A stretch of DNA of 64,000 nucleotides, taken from positions 806,001 to 870,000 of the forward strand of contig JAGTWJ010000011.1 of NCBI GenBank assembly GCA_020064725.1, read 5' to 3'. Below the pieces are notes generated by a model. That model was not told where the DNA came from. It saw only the letters and a program-made list of their open reading frames with translations, and did no database searches. The translations under genes were made by a program, and so were the position numbers. Below, one piece after another: positions 33,316 through 44,358 of this stretch (position 1 is its first letter; every line of letters starts with the position of its first letter). Origin of the DNA: Drechslerella dactyloides. Its lineage: Eukaryota > Ascomycota > Orbiliomycetes > Orbiliales > Orbiliaceae.

Positions 33316-34528
33316 CTACAACTTCGCGCCTGCAACGCTTCCACCACTGTTTAGAATCCACGTTAGCGACTTGTCATATCGAGCCTCTAATTACTTGGCT
33401 TTTGAAAATCTTAGAGGATGACTTACTCCAGCGTAATGGTGGCGCCATTCACATAAGATCCGGCCCGGCTGCTGAGGAAAAGAACGGTACCAGCGACATC
33501 TTCCGGCGTACCTATCCGGGATAGCGGAATAGCAGACTCGATCTCACTCTTGAATTTCTTCAACGTCTCGTGCATCATCTTGGACTCAAATGGGCCGCAT
33601 GCAACGGTGTTTGATCTGCAAGAAACCCGTTAGCATTCTGAAAACCTCGGGCAGCGCAAGTGCTCGGTAAACCGTACGTGATGTTTCGCTGGCCAAGATG
33701 GTGAGCGAGGACTTCCGACATGTGGTGAAGGGCAGCCTTGCTCGCAGAGTAGGCACTATAAATCAAGCAGGTTGTTAGGCTACGTAGAACACACTAAGGT
33801 ATAGTAACGAAACAGCAGTGGTGCACGTACTATGTCTCCAATTTGGGCGTCCTTATTCCATCTACGCTGCCAATGTTGATAATGCGCGCCGGATCAAGTG
33901 GTTGGGCAGCGGCCTCCAGCAGGGGTGTCACCAGCTGGGTTATAGTGAAGACGCGCTGGACATTCAATGTCAAGACCCGAACCCAAGCCTTGTCGGGATA
34001 ATCGTCGAATGTTTCGCCCCAGTTGCTTCCGCTGTTGTTGACGAGAATATGCAACTCTACCAGAAGGTGATCCGAGTTAGCGGATTGGAGCTTGGACAAT
34101 TAAGAACTCCTAGGCTTGACTGACTGGTCTCTCTCTTCTTCAACTCATCCGCCAGCGCTTGGCACGATTCGAGCTTGTAGAAATCGGCGACAATGTAATG
34201 TGCCGAGCCACCGCCGGGTAGGGCGTTCAGCTCTTCAACGGCCTTCTGACATGCCTTCTCGTCGCGGCTGGATATGTAGACTTTGGCTCCGTTGGTGACG
34301 AGTCCCTCGGAGATCATGCGCCCGATGCCTTAACACGTATCGTCAAATCGTCAGTCCGGGTCTACTTGGGCCATCGCGAGTTGGCGCGGGTTGTACCTTT
34401 GGCGCCACCAGTGACAAGGGCGACTTTGCCCTGAAGTTCGAACACGACACGTTAACAAGCCGTTGTAGGTGGAACCAGGACAGCCGGCAACATAATACCT
34501 TTACGTCGAACAAGTTCTTGCTATCCAT
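33316..34528 (-). CDS. Short-chain dehydrogenase/reductase (classical SDR)
   Basis: Seven exons (descending) 34528-34499, 34430-34397, 34328-34125, 34056-33831, 33755-33678, 33615-33427, 33346-33316; 263 aa, typical for classical SDRs. The Rossmann cofactor motif TGGAKGIG is at residues 17-24, NNSG follows in LHILVNNSGS, the catalytic Ser is in INIGSVDG, and the catalytic pair is Tyr167/Lys171 in YSASK. The end GATITLDGGSVAG is the usual SDR C-terminal strand. It resembles fungal SDRs annotated as 3-oxoacyl-ACP-reductase-like or rhamnolipid-type reductases, but substrate cannot be read from sequence. The absence of an acidic residue early in the second strand region (ISSRD) suggests NADPH preference (inference). 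Intron 2 ends in AAG; the resulting GGAKGIG junction leaves no doubt about it. Confidence 0.92.
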
Positions 34529-34708
34529 TGCGATGAGGCTTCTCAGATATCTAGGGCGGTGTGTATTGCATGGTGCTACATTTGGAATGCCAGAATGCCG
34601 CTCCTTTTGTAGTCGCGATGTCATCCGCGATGCTCCAACCCCGGTAAGCGATGCCGAGGTCTATTTTCACCCGCCCGGACAACCAACACATTGGCGGGCC
34701 GTCCATTA

Positions 34709-35676
34709 TCAACCCTCCAGCACGACATCACTACGGATAATCCACTTGACGCCGGCCAGTACCTCCTTGCCCTCGTGCAATAGGCATTCGTCGCCGTGCC
34801 GATGCAGCAGCGCCATGCCTTTCTCCGGCTGCACGTCTATCACATGCGGCTCGCCCGACGCCGTCAGCTCCTTCAGTTCCTTCTTCGAAAGCGGGATGTA
34901 GGGCTCGGTTCGGTAGAAGGCAGTTTCGCCCCCGACGACGCCGTCGGCTGGCCCGGTCAGGTACAGGAGCAGGGTATATATTGTCCGGTGAGGCGACGGA
35001 GGCGACCCGAGCATTAGGGTGTTCGAGTCGTCATCTGTTTACGTGGATAGATATCAGTTTCCTACTTTACACTCCATGCTCAAACCACGGCTGCTAGTCC
35101 AACTTACAATGCTTGTCAAAGAATTGGCCTGTGTAACTCTCGTATCAGTCAAAGACATCGAACATATGACGAAGAATCAAGGTAGACGAATGCCTAGGCA
35201 CCTTTCGTATATCTGTATATCCTGATGTTGGGATTCAATCCCCAAACTTTGACCCCGGCGTCCAGCTCTTCCTGATTCCATAACTGTTCTCTGCTTTCTT
35301 CTCGCTCCAAAACCTCCTTGAGACCAGTTTCCAACCAAAGTCTTTTTGCAAAAGCCGGATCTTGCACCTGAAATCGATCATTCACTCGTACCGCCTCTCC
35401 GCGTTTAGGCTTGCTTGGAGTAGTTGTCAGCGGCAGAGAGGATAAGAACTGGATGTAGGTGTTACAGAGCGACGACGTGAAGAATCGCGAGATGGTCACG
35501 ATCTGGTGACCCAGTGTCGTTTCGAGCTGGAGGAGTTCCGGAGGCAACAGGCCCTTGAACACCGGCCATTGAGGTGGTTCTAGCGCAGCGGGTTTGTTCG
35601 CGCTGCTACCAGTCTCCTTATCTGGCGGGGCCTCCTTCTTGCCCTTTTTCAGGGCCGCGCTCGTAGACTTTGGCAT
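34709..35676 (-). CDS. 2-oxoglutarate/Fe(II)-dependent dioxygenase (prolyl-hydroxylase-like)
   Basis: Exons (descending) 35676-35202, 35128-35108, 35034-34709; 273 aa. After a basic, low-complexity N-terminus (1-30), a double-stranded beta-helix domain is visible. YRYTKGQFFDKHYDDS gives the iron-binding HxD (His165, Asp167), followed by YTLLLYLTG and GGETAFY as in P4Hc-type enzymes. The distal ligand is probably His252 in ECLLHEG, with Lys262 in GVKWIIRSD as the 2-oxoglutarate-binding basic residue. Exon 2 is only 21 nt and codes the residues that include the first iron ligand. Similar fungal proteins are annotated as oxidoreductases of unknown substrate; a prolyl-hydroxylase role on a protein is possible but unproven. 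No signal peptide. Divergent from SNF7. Confidence 0.88.
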
Positions 35677-36261
35677 TAGGATCCTGTGATTGCTTCTTCG
35701 GTATCTGCCCGGTTACATGCAGCGTGTCGGGTAAACTGGGCCCAGAGATATCGATATCGAATGACGAGTGTATCGTGCAAGGCGGTGAAGTCCGCCGGCG
35801 ACACTCTCCTCTGAGGCGAGGCTACAAAAAATAGGTTCAGTAGCTTCACTCCCGAAGAGCGCCAGCCGCATGTAGAGGAAGTCAGCAGTCCCCGCTGAGA
35901 AGGAGGTTTTTGAGGTTTTGGTAGTTCGGACGCGCAGCTGTAGCGCAAGCTCTCCGGGACATCGTTTGCGCTGCCAAAATGGTATGGTCTCATGCTCATC
36001 CTGTCGACCGCCATCACCCGCCAACGTCACCCAAACTCTCTCTCTTTCCTCCTCACGACAACCGCAAAGCCAACCTCAACAGCTACCTCCGCTGCCCGAT
36101 AGTGTCTACAAAGCTGCCAAATCTCGATAGACCGTCCCGTATATCCTCTTAAGGGCGTTTTCGTAGCTCGGAGCCTCGCAGCCCCACCCGTCTTCCCTCC
36201 CCTCATCTTTCGTCGACCTCCGAAACCGTCACAGCCGCTCGATTCATCCGCCACCGACACC
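35677..36261. promoter_or_regulatory. Bidirectional promoter 2OG oxygenase / SNF7
   Basis: 585 bp between divergent starts; CT-rich tracts (about 36030-36060 and 36185-36215) precede the SNF7 ATG. No specific operator recognised. Confidence 0.5.
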
Positions 36262-37179
36262 ATGAGTTGGTTCAACGGCGCTTGGTTCGGCGGTGGCCAG
36301 TCCCGCAGCGACGGCCCGAAGACAGCCATACTGAAGCTGCGGGAACAGAAAGAAACGCTGGAAAAGAAGGAGCTATACCTCGAGAATCAGATAAAGGAGC
36401 TGGAAGATAAGGCTAGGAAGAACGTCACAACGAATAAGAACGGTACGACTCCCGCAACCGCAAGACACCACCACCACATCGCCGAGTGATCACTCGGAGG
36501 CTTTATGGAATCAGCTCAAGAAGGAATAACGGCTGACCTTTCCCAATATGATTGTAGTGGCGAAGGCCGCGCTTTTGAAAAAGAAGCAGCGGGAAGGAGA
36601 ACTGGAGACCACCCAAAAACATATCGCCACGCTAGAAACACAAGTACATACACCCCACGAGTGCTATCTCTGTCATCCTTCAAATTTATCTACCGGTCCC
36701 GCTAATCTACCCCTTCCTGCCGAAAACAGATATCATCAATCGAGGCTGCGAACATAAACTTCAAGACGCTTGAGGCCATGAACGAGGCCAACAAGGCCAT
36801 GGCGCGTATCAGCACGAAATACCAGCCCGATAAGATCGATAAAGTTATCGACGAGATACAGGAGAACACATCGGCGATCAACTATATGAGCGAGCGCTTA
36901 ACGGAAGTTGGCCAGCAGAATAACCAGATTGACGACGACGAGTTAATGAAGGAGCTGGAGGGCATGCAGCAGGAGGAGCTGGACAAGAAGATCCTGGATA
37001 TCAAAGCGCCACCGATTGGGGATCTGAATGGACCTGGTGAGTACCTCACTCTATCGGACACCTCGAACGGACAGCTGACGCCGTTATTCTCACCCGCAGA
37101 GAAGCAAAAACAGCCGGCAAGGGAGGAGGAAGACGAGGAAGAAGAGCTCAGGAAGTTGCAGGCTGAGATGGCGATGTGA
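36262..37179 (+). CDS. SNF7: ESCRT-III subunit Snf7 (Vps32)
   Basis: Exons 36262-36442, 36558-36643, 36730-37036, 37100-37179; 217 aa. Snf7 is the main filament-forming ESCRT-III subunit at endosomes, acting in multivesicular body budding. In fungi it is also the platform for Rim20/PalA in alkaline pH signalling. The N-terminal MSWFNGAWFG is the amphipathic membrane anchor. Helices 1-4 follow (LREQKETLEKKELYLENQI, AKAALLKKKQREGELE, AMNEANKAMARIS, DKVIDEIQE). The acidic C-terminal region contains the MIM-type helix EELRKLQAEMAM. Intron 3 (37037-37099, 63 nt) is a multiple of three and open. Its retention would add 21 residues in the acidic linker; splicing is favoured by GTGAGT and CCGCAG signals. 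Confidence 0.94.
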
Positions 37180-37892
37180 TATCCTTTCGTCCAGCTCTGT
37201 TGTTTTTCTACTTCCCGCTTGGCCATAAGTTCCTGGACAAAGAATACTGTCATTTTCTGCGAGATATCCTCCGTTCGGGGCGTACGTATATACTTACTGC
37301 CTTGGCGACGCTACTATCAGGCCGATGGCCGAGATTGGTTCTTGTGCTACCCTTTTCACTTCGACATGAGCAGGTTCGGGGTGGTGGTTGATTCGAACAT
37401 GTCGGGATTGCTTTTTACGTCTTGTCAGGTTCATGCATATTATATATCCGTTGGACACACACATACCACTACCATCACCACCATACGCATCGATTCGATC
37501 GTGGGCAACCAGTTTCTGGCCGTATATCTGTTGTTACTTTGTTGTATGTACGGCTGTTGTAGGCGCTTTCGGTTCCATTTTTCCATCTTGATTTTTACCT
37601 TGTTGCCTGATTGATTGATTGAGATATAACTTAATGCCTGTCTGTCGCTGTTGGTTGGTATCTGCATGTTGTCTGAATTCTCTTTCCGCAGTGTGAATAG
37701 AATGGTCAATCAATGCCTAGCAGTAGCTTTTTTCCGTTACGTACGACTATACTGGACGATAGGACGGACCACGAGTCTAGATCGATAGCAATCATGCATG
37801 AACGTCAAGGTATCCCCTTCGATGAAATCAGATCAATACGCGCTAAATCCACCTTTCGTACTATTATATGGGCTGCAGCAAGTTCCGTCCAA
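37180..37892. other. Convergent 3' intergenic region
   Basis: 3' flanks of SNF7 and of the gamma-tubulin complex gene. No gene seen. Confidence 0.6.
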
Positions 37893-40868
37893 CTAGCTAG
37901 GTGTCTCATCGCCTTTGCCCGTCTGCGCGCTCCGTCTTTCCACAACCGTCTTCCCTTTACCCCTCTTAATGATGTAAAAGTCGTTGAACGAGAACATGAC
38001 ACCCAAGAACCTCATGTCCATATCTGATTGGCTTGCCAGATCCCCCAGCAATACGCCAGTCCTCGCTTGAAAGTCGGCCGTCAGCTTCTTCAACCGCGCC
38101 CGGATCACGGGGAGCTGCTCGTCCGTCTCGTCGTCGTCTGAGTCGTCATCCGAGTCGCTGTCTGAGTCGCCGAGATTTGGCCGGCCTCCGTGCTTCTTGA
38201 GTTGGCCAGCGAGCTCATATGGTGAATCAGCCTCAGTCACACCCCATTTGCCCGCAGCTGTGCGAGCATGGATGAGAGCGGATGCCGCTTGTCGCCGGGT
38301 GAATTCCGCGACAGAGCAACTGTAAAGTCCATCCATTGCGTCCTTGTACGCCAGCATTGTTTTCAAGATCTCGTGCAGTTGCGCTAGAAAAGAGGTTTCC
38401 GGCTGACGGGATCTAGCCGCACCACCCAGGAGACCTTTGCGCGTAATGCTGGTGAGGTACAACTTGTGCGCGTCGATCAGGTCATCCAGCGTGGAATTCG
38501 GCTTATTGATTGAAGCTATCAGCTTCTCCCACGAAGGCTCAATGACCTGGAAGAGAATGTAGTACTGCAGCTGCGCGACAAAGTGGATCATCTCTGCAAT
38601 GCAGCACCGAGCGACCTTCCAGTCATTCCCAACCTTATCGGCGACGCTTCCCAAAACCCCTCTCGCGCCCGTCATGTACTTTTTCCATGCACTCCCCAGA
38701 GCGAATTCCACCCTCTTGATTCTCCAGAGGAAATTGAAAACCTTGAGATACTCTCGACTACTGTACGGCGTGACAACAACGTCGACGGGAGCGTCGATTT
38801 TATACTCCAGCGTGAAGACATCCCATCCAATTTCGCCATGACTCAGCTCCAGCATTCTAGCATCCAGACGACGCAGAACCTCTTGGGACTCGTACTGGGC
38901 GTTCGACCCGCGAATAGCATGCTCGAGCTGCGCAGTCAGATTATGTCTGTACAGTGTATTCGCAGGTCGGTCCAAGTTCGAAGAGAGCGACTCCATCAGC
39001 AATGCGATAAAGTCACCCTGTCCCAGTAATAGGAACTTCTTCAGCGCGCATAGATGTTCGAACAGATTGAATTTCTTGTTCATGAGATGCATCAGGCGCT
39101 CCATAGTTGTCTTGTATGCCTCGTCGATGTTCTGCTCCAGCGAAGCGTAGTCGTCATGGCTCAGCTCTTTGCTGGCGGTCTTGGAATACTTTTCTACCCA
39201 CTCCGAATCGTCACAGCCGTACCGGATAAAATTCAAGCTCTTGCCGATGAGGAAGACTTTATTTGCGAATTCCGGTGTCATGATAGTAGGTATCATGTTG
39301 CTGTCAAGTTTGTACTTATCCTGCCATACACTGGAAGCGTAACCTCGTCTGTCGTTATTAGCTTCAGCGATGGCCTCTTCCGATTGTTCTATGACAAAGA
39401 ATTCGAGATATGGATCCGTAAGTTCTCCATCGTACACCCATCTTCGGAGCAAGTCGTAAAACGGTCGTGTCACCGATGTCAGCAGTCGTTTGGCGAAGTT
39501 GAATACGAATGGGTCTCCGTGAGAAGTCGAAAACGCGTGTATTATTGATATTAACTGCCCCCCCTTCTTCTCTTTCGATGCTTCGACAATAGCGGACATT
39601 AAGCGTAGACCCATCGTTGCTTCTCTCGTCCAAATGACGCATCTTTTCAGTGTGACGCCTGCTTTTCTCATTGCCAATCCGTGCTCATCGTCGTCGCTCA
39701 GCATTGAAGAGGCTCTTCTGATTTCGCCTTCCAGACCAGCGACCAGACTAAGATATGCTTTAAGCTCGTTGCCGATAGCTGCACTCAGGCTCTGATCCAC
39801 AAGTCCGCTTTTACCTTCGGCCGAGTCGGACTCTTCGACGAAAGCCGACAATGACCGGTATAGAAGCGCGGGCTCTGCTAAGGTGTGGAGGAGCGATATC
39901 AAGGGTACTGGGAGGTTAGGCGGAAGCTTAAGCGTGTTCTCAGGCGTGAACGTCAGATTCTTCGAGGATACTCCTTGGAGAGTGAACGGGAGATCCTTGA
40001 GTAGCGCTACCTCCGAGGGTTCTAATCCATTGACACGTAATTTAGATCTGGCCCTACTGAAGAAAGGGCAGAGGCACTATGAGCTCACCAGTGGGTTGAT
40101 TGATGTTTGCCAGCAGAGCAGCCTTCGTCATTTCGTTCTTCCCATCCCCTCTATCTGCTGCCATGAAAGGCTTCGGAGGCGCAACCGCATCAAACTCGTC
40201 ATTGCTTTCTACCGCCACCTTTGATGGCCGCCTGCTCGTGTCTGTGTTCCCATCTGCCCTGGAGGGAGCACGCGAATCAATGACGGTACTCTGAATCCCA
40301 TTCGAAGCTCGGCTGATTGTCTCTCTCTCCGGGTTGGAGGAGTCGGATAGCTCGTGTAAGAGATGTAGAATCGCCCCTTTCTGTTTGATGAGTGGCAGCG
40401 TCAACAGCCGAGAGTATAGGTTGGAGAATCGAAGGGCCCTGTCAGAGGTACGGTTGTCTCGTATTACTTCAAGCCCGAACCAAAGCTCTTGTCAGCAAAA
40501 CAGTCCTCGTTCCGCTGACTAGCTTTCCCTACAGCAATGGGATGCTCAACTGGAGCTGAGCTTGGCTTGGATAGAGAGCGAGAGGTAGAGTACATTTGTT
40601 CCTGACGATGTTCGCGATATGTGCTGGGTCGTCTGAATGGCTAGGAGCTACATGGCTGTTTCTGAGGTATTAGCACACGGTCGATATAGAGTCAGGTGTG
40701 CGTGCTCCGCGATTGGCGGGGAACATACCTATCAATCATGCCCTGAGCCAGCTCAAGGGCATTTTCTTTCAGAGCCTCATCTTCGTCTTCGTCCTCTAGT
40801 TCAGGGAGGATATATTCGATGAGCTTCGATAGGCCCTCGTCTATCCTGTCGTTCCTGTGGCTGGACAT
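37893..40868 (-). CDS. SPC98: Gamma-tubulin complex component 3 (Spc98/Alp6)
   Basis: Exons (descending) 40868-40729, 40640-40594, 40466-40089, 40021-37893; 897 aa. It is part of the gamma-tubulin small complex that nucleates microtubules at spindle pole bodies. The N-terminus is variable and acidic. The GCP N-terminal (GRIP1) domain includes LRFSNLYSRLLTLPLIKQK and later RRWVYDGELTDPYLEFFV followed by WQDKYKLDSNMIPTIM. The C-terminal GRIP2 domain binding gamma-tubulin has FLLLGQGDFIALLMESL, LEYKIDAPVDVVVTPYSSREYLKVFNFLWRIKR and IHFVAQLQYYILFQVIEPSW. An acidic DSDSDDDSDDDETD linker lies near the C-terminus. Introns 2 and 3 were placed by homology and frame: intron 2 uses an AAG acceptor (about 40467), intron 3 a TTAG (40022). 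The 5' exon structure is less certain than the large last exon. Confidence 0.88.
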
Positions 40869-41305
40869 CTGCGCGCAGGTCGCGACTATGGTCAAGTCAC
40901 ATCCAAGCTCGTGTCAAAGCGACTAGCTTCACGTTGTCGCGCTCAATATAACCGGTCAGCGGGACTGAAGATGGCGGATTCGAAGGTGGATGGAGATTGA
41001 TAGTGGAAGGGCATGTTGTATGTTGTTTTGTGGTTCACGCGTCAACAACACAGAGCTGAGGCGCTACTATCCGTTCAACAGTCAGAACATCCATTGGCGG
41101 TCTATATAATTTCAGTTACGACATACAAGCAACAGCGTGATGATCTCGAGATTTGCTCCCTCGAATGCGGTCTACGAGATGGTTTGTTCGCGTGATCTTG
41201 CATCAGCATAGCTATAGACATTAACTGAACTTCTATGTACGACTACGAATAAACTGAGGCAATACAAAAACAGTAACGATAGGTACAGGTGTAGAGTAAC
41301 CCCAT
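40869..41305. other. Intergenic: SPC98 promoter and 3' flank of GET3
   Basis: 437 bp, both genes on the minus strand. Nothing further seen. Confidence 0.55.
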
Positions 41306-42527
41306 CTATTCTAAATCTGGTGGAATGAAAGGAGTAATTAGCATCTCGCTGAACTTCTCCAGCTTCTCTTTCCCGCGAACTTCTTCTGTCAGCAAGGGCA
41401 TCTTGACAACGTTGAAGTCTTCGTATAACTCGATCATCTGGTCGAGATATTTCTTCTGCATCTTCCGCCGAGCATTGCATTGCTCGCACTCGGAGCCCTT
41501 CTTCGGATACAATAGTTGATTTACAACAATGCAGTGCGTGTCGATCTCGTACGATGTTAACTCTTGGATCATCCGCTCGGTTTCGTAAAGCGATAGGAAC
41601 TCGGCGATGCAGACACAGACGAAGCTTTAGATTGGCAAGTTAGTACTCTTCCAGAGGAAGTAGTCGACCTGGGCACTTACGTAGTCATATCTGGGTTCTT
41701 AAACTGCGTGTTAACCTCGCTGATAGTTTCCCTCATGCTCTCCATCTTCTGGAGCATCTCATCCACATTGTTGCCGCCACCGAGCCCTTGGGAGCCCATT
41801 ATCCCATTCAACATCGGTCCAAACCTGCCGGATAACTGCGAGAGCTTTCCCAGAGCCTTCTCAAGAACTGTAGGGAATTGCAGGAATCTTAAAGTATGAC
41901 CCGTTGGCGCCGTATCGAAAACGATGGTCTCGTAGGACATAGATTTCACTTGCTTCAGTACCTCGGCGAAGGACATCGCCTCGTCGACACCAGGTATCTA
42001 GCAGGATATCAGCTATTTGCGAGAGAAACATACTGAAGAGACAGATGGGGAGCTATACGCTGAATGCTAGGTCCTGCATCATGCCTCCAAGAGGGTTTCC
42101 TTGGCCTGATTCACCTATAACGGGGTTTAGTATATAGTCATGTCCCACGGCCAGCCTTGGAGGGACATACTAGACTCCAAAAGCTCCTGCATCGATCCAG
42201 ACGGATCGATTTCCATAGCGCTCAGGTTATCAAAGCCCTCGATCTTGCGTGCCTCCTTCCCGAACTTCTGGCCAAAGGCATCGGATAAGTTGTGGGCGGG
42301 GTCTATGGCCTCAGTCAGCGTCAAGCCCAAGAACAACAGGCAAGCAGAGCATAAGCACCTGTAGATATGATGAGGACGCTTTTCCGCGCCCTTGCCAGCT
42401 GTATCGCGAGAGAGCATGACGTCGTGGTCTTGCCAACGCCACCTTTCCCACCAACGAAGATCCAGCGTAGCGACTTCTGGTCGATGATGTTCTGCAGGGA
42501 GGGTTCTAGCTCGTCGAGTTCGGCCAT
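41306..42527 (-). CDS. GET3: Get3/ArsA-type ATPase for tail-anchored protein insertion
   Basis: Exons (descending) 42527-42359, 42302-42171, 42114-42059, 41997-41681, 41624-41306; 330 aa. It carries tail-anchored proteins from Get4/Get5 to the Get1/Get2 receptor at the ER. The deviant Walker A GKGGVGKTT starts at residue 27. ISTDPAHNLSDAF (switch I), the A-loop and switch II VFDTAPTGHTLRFLQFP, the Met-rich client-binding helix region (MLNGIMGSQGLGGGNN) and the zinc-binding CEQC of the dimer are all present. The ATG at 42527 is the first in frame; related proteins start a few residues earlier. Intron 4 ends in AAG, fixed by the conserved PDMTTFVCVCIAEF junction. It shares a 415-bp divergent promoter with SCL1. 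Confidence 0.96.
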
Positions 42528-42942
42528 CTTGCTGTCTTCCGATACTGCGCCGTCGCTGCTTGAGGGGTCTATATCGATCTGCGGACGTTGTAGCTAAATC
42601 TCTCTCTGGACAGCTCACCTAGATGGTGGTGGGGTGTCTTCGTGTCTGTGGCTTGTTCAATCAGCAAATGTGGCTGAACAGCGGAGGAGCCACAGGCACT
42701 TTCCCTATTCTGGTTTAGACGCGAATCAAGCTTCCAGAGAGCTACGACGCCCGCCTGTTCAACCTCCCCCACAACCGCCAACGACGCGTAACCTCCTCTT
42801 CCTCGTCATCGAAATCGCAAACGCCCCATTACCACGGATATCGAGCAGCCCGTCCAGACGGTATCTCACAAGCGTAGCAAGAGCCTGACATCTCGGAACC
42901 CCGCCGTAATTCGCAGCAGTTGAGGGGCTCGAAACCGCAATC
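42528..42942. promoter_or_regulatory. Bidirectional promoter GET3 / SCL1
   Basis: 415 bp between divergent start codons of two protein-homeostasis genes. I did not find a clear Rpn4-type PACE element. Confidence 0.55.
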
Positions 42943-44358
42943 ATGTCGGGTACGCAACCTCACCAGAGCTGACTATCATCACCCTATCTCTCGCAATCTA
43001 GCGATGTGGCGATTGAAAGACTCACATTGGCTAACATCCTGAGCTCATAACAGGAAGCGCCGGTTTCGACCGTCACATCACCATCTTCTCCGAGCAAGGA
43101 CGGCTGTATCAAGTTGGTGGGACACCCCTCTCCCATCCACCCGTGGACATCGCGGGCCGAGCCTCCACCACCGTATCGCGCATCGCCCACATTGTATCAG
43201 ATGCTGCATATCGAAACATATTGGAAACTGTGTGAAATGCCTCAGGACTTGTCGCTGACGCATCGAACGATCTGCTATAGAATACGCCTTCAAAGCGATA
43301 ACAGCTGCAAACATCACGACGGTCGGGATCAGAGGCAAATCATGTGCGGTGGTCATATCTCAGAAGAAGGTTCCGGTAAGTGAACACCGGACGGCTGTGG
43401 CCGGCTCTTCATCCAAGGATCCTCGCAGCCTACCGCAGCCTAAAGACGCGTATGGCGGAACGCCGTCATACAAAAACGCTGGCTAATGACGTTTCGGTAT
43501 ATTGCCGTGGCTTCACAGGATAAATTGATGGACCCAGCATCGGTTACCTACATATTCTCGCTCTCACCATCTTTAGGATGCGTGATGACTGGGTCGATTG
43601 CGGATGCGCGGGCATCCGTTACACGTGCTCGCGGTGAAGCGGCCGAGTTTAGATACAAGTACGGTTACGAAATGCCTTGCGACGTCTTGGCCAAGAGGTT
43701 GGCAAATGTCAACCAAGTCTACACTCAGCGGGTATGTACAGTGTTGAATGTTCTGTTCTGCTACCTCGGAAGGAGGGACTTCCTCAGCTTGTGTCATAAT
43801 CACGACATTGGGGTAGCGTGGGCTCGGAAGGATGTGATATGGACTTCTCAGCACACCCTTCCATCATGCAATCATGTTGGCCTTTTGCAAAGATATTTCC
43901 ATGGCAAATTAAGATGAACCAAGGGGCTGTGGGCTAACCAAGGCTAATCCGTGGTAACCGCTCAACAGGCATACATGCGTCCGCTGGGTGTCTCGATGAC
44001 TCTGATATCTCTGGACGATGAGCACGGGCCCTCTCTGTACAAGGTCGACCCAGCAGGATACTACACAGGCTACAAAGCAACCGCCTCCGGGCCGAAGCAG
44101 CAGGAAGCAATTAACTTCCTCGAGAAGAAGCTGAAGAATAAGGATGCCGCACCGGGGTCCTGGGAGGAGGTAGTTGAGCTAGCGATCACGACGCTATCCA
44201 CAGTCTTGAGCCAGGACTTCAAACCAACTGAGATCGAGATTGGCGTTGTCGGAGCGCCAAAGCAGGGCCAAGATGAGGGTGAGCCGCAGCCATTTTTCCG
44301 GAAATTAACGGTTGACGAAATCGACAAGCGCTTGCAGAGTATTGCGGAAAAAGATTAG
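42943..44358 (+). CDS. SCL1: 20S proteasome subunit alpha1
   Basis: Exons 42943-42949, 43054-43116, 43281-43375, 43519-43731, 43969-44358; 255 aa. It is a structural subunit of the outer ring of the 20S core. The first coding exon has only 7 nt (Met, Ser and one base). The alpha-type signature SAGFDRHITIFSEQGRLYQVEYAFKAI follows. Then QKKVPDKLMDPASVT, GCVMTGSIADARASV, the YGYEMPCDVLAKRLANVNQVYTQ helix and the MRPLGVSMTLI strand match alpha1 (Scl1/PSMA6) rather than other alpha subunits. Intron 2 uses donor GTGGGA (43117), chosen because the usual VEYAFK junction requires it. The gene is complete and probably essential. Confidence 0.96.

Noticed and set aside
35713..36030. Leftward 105-113-codon frames upstream of the 2OG oxygenase
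   Set aside because: In the divergent promoter, two overlapping frames without family resemblance or splice link to the oxygenase.
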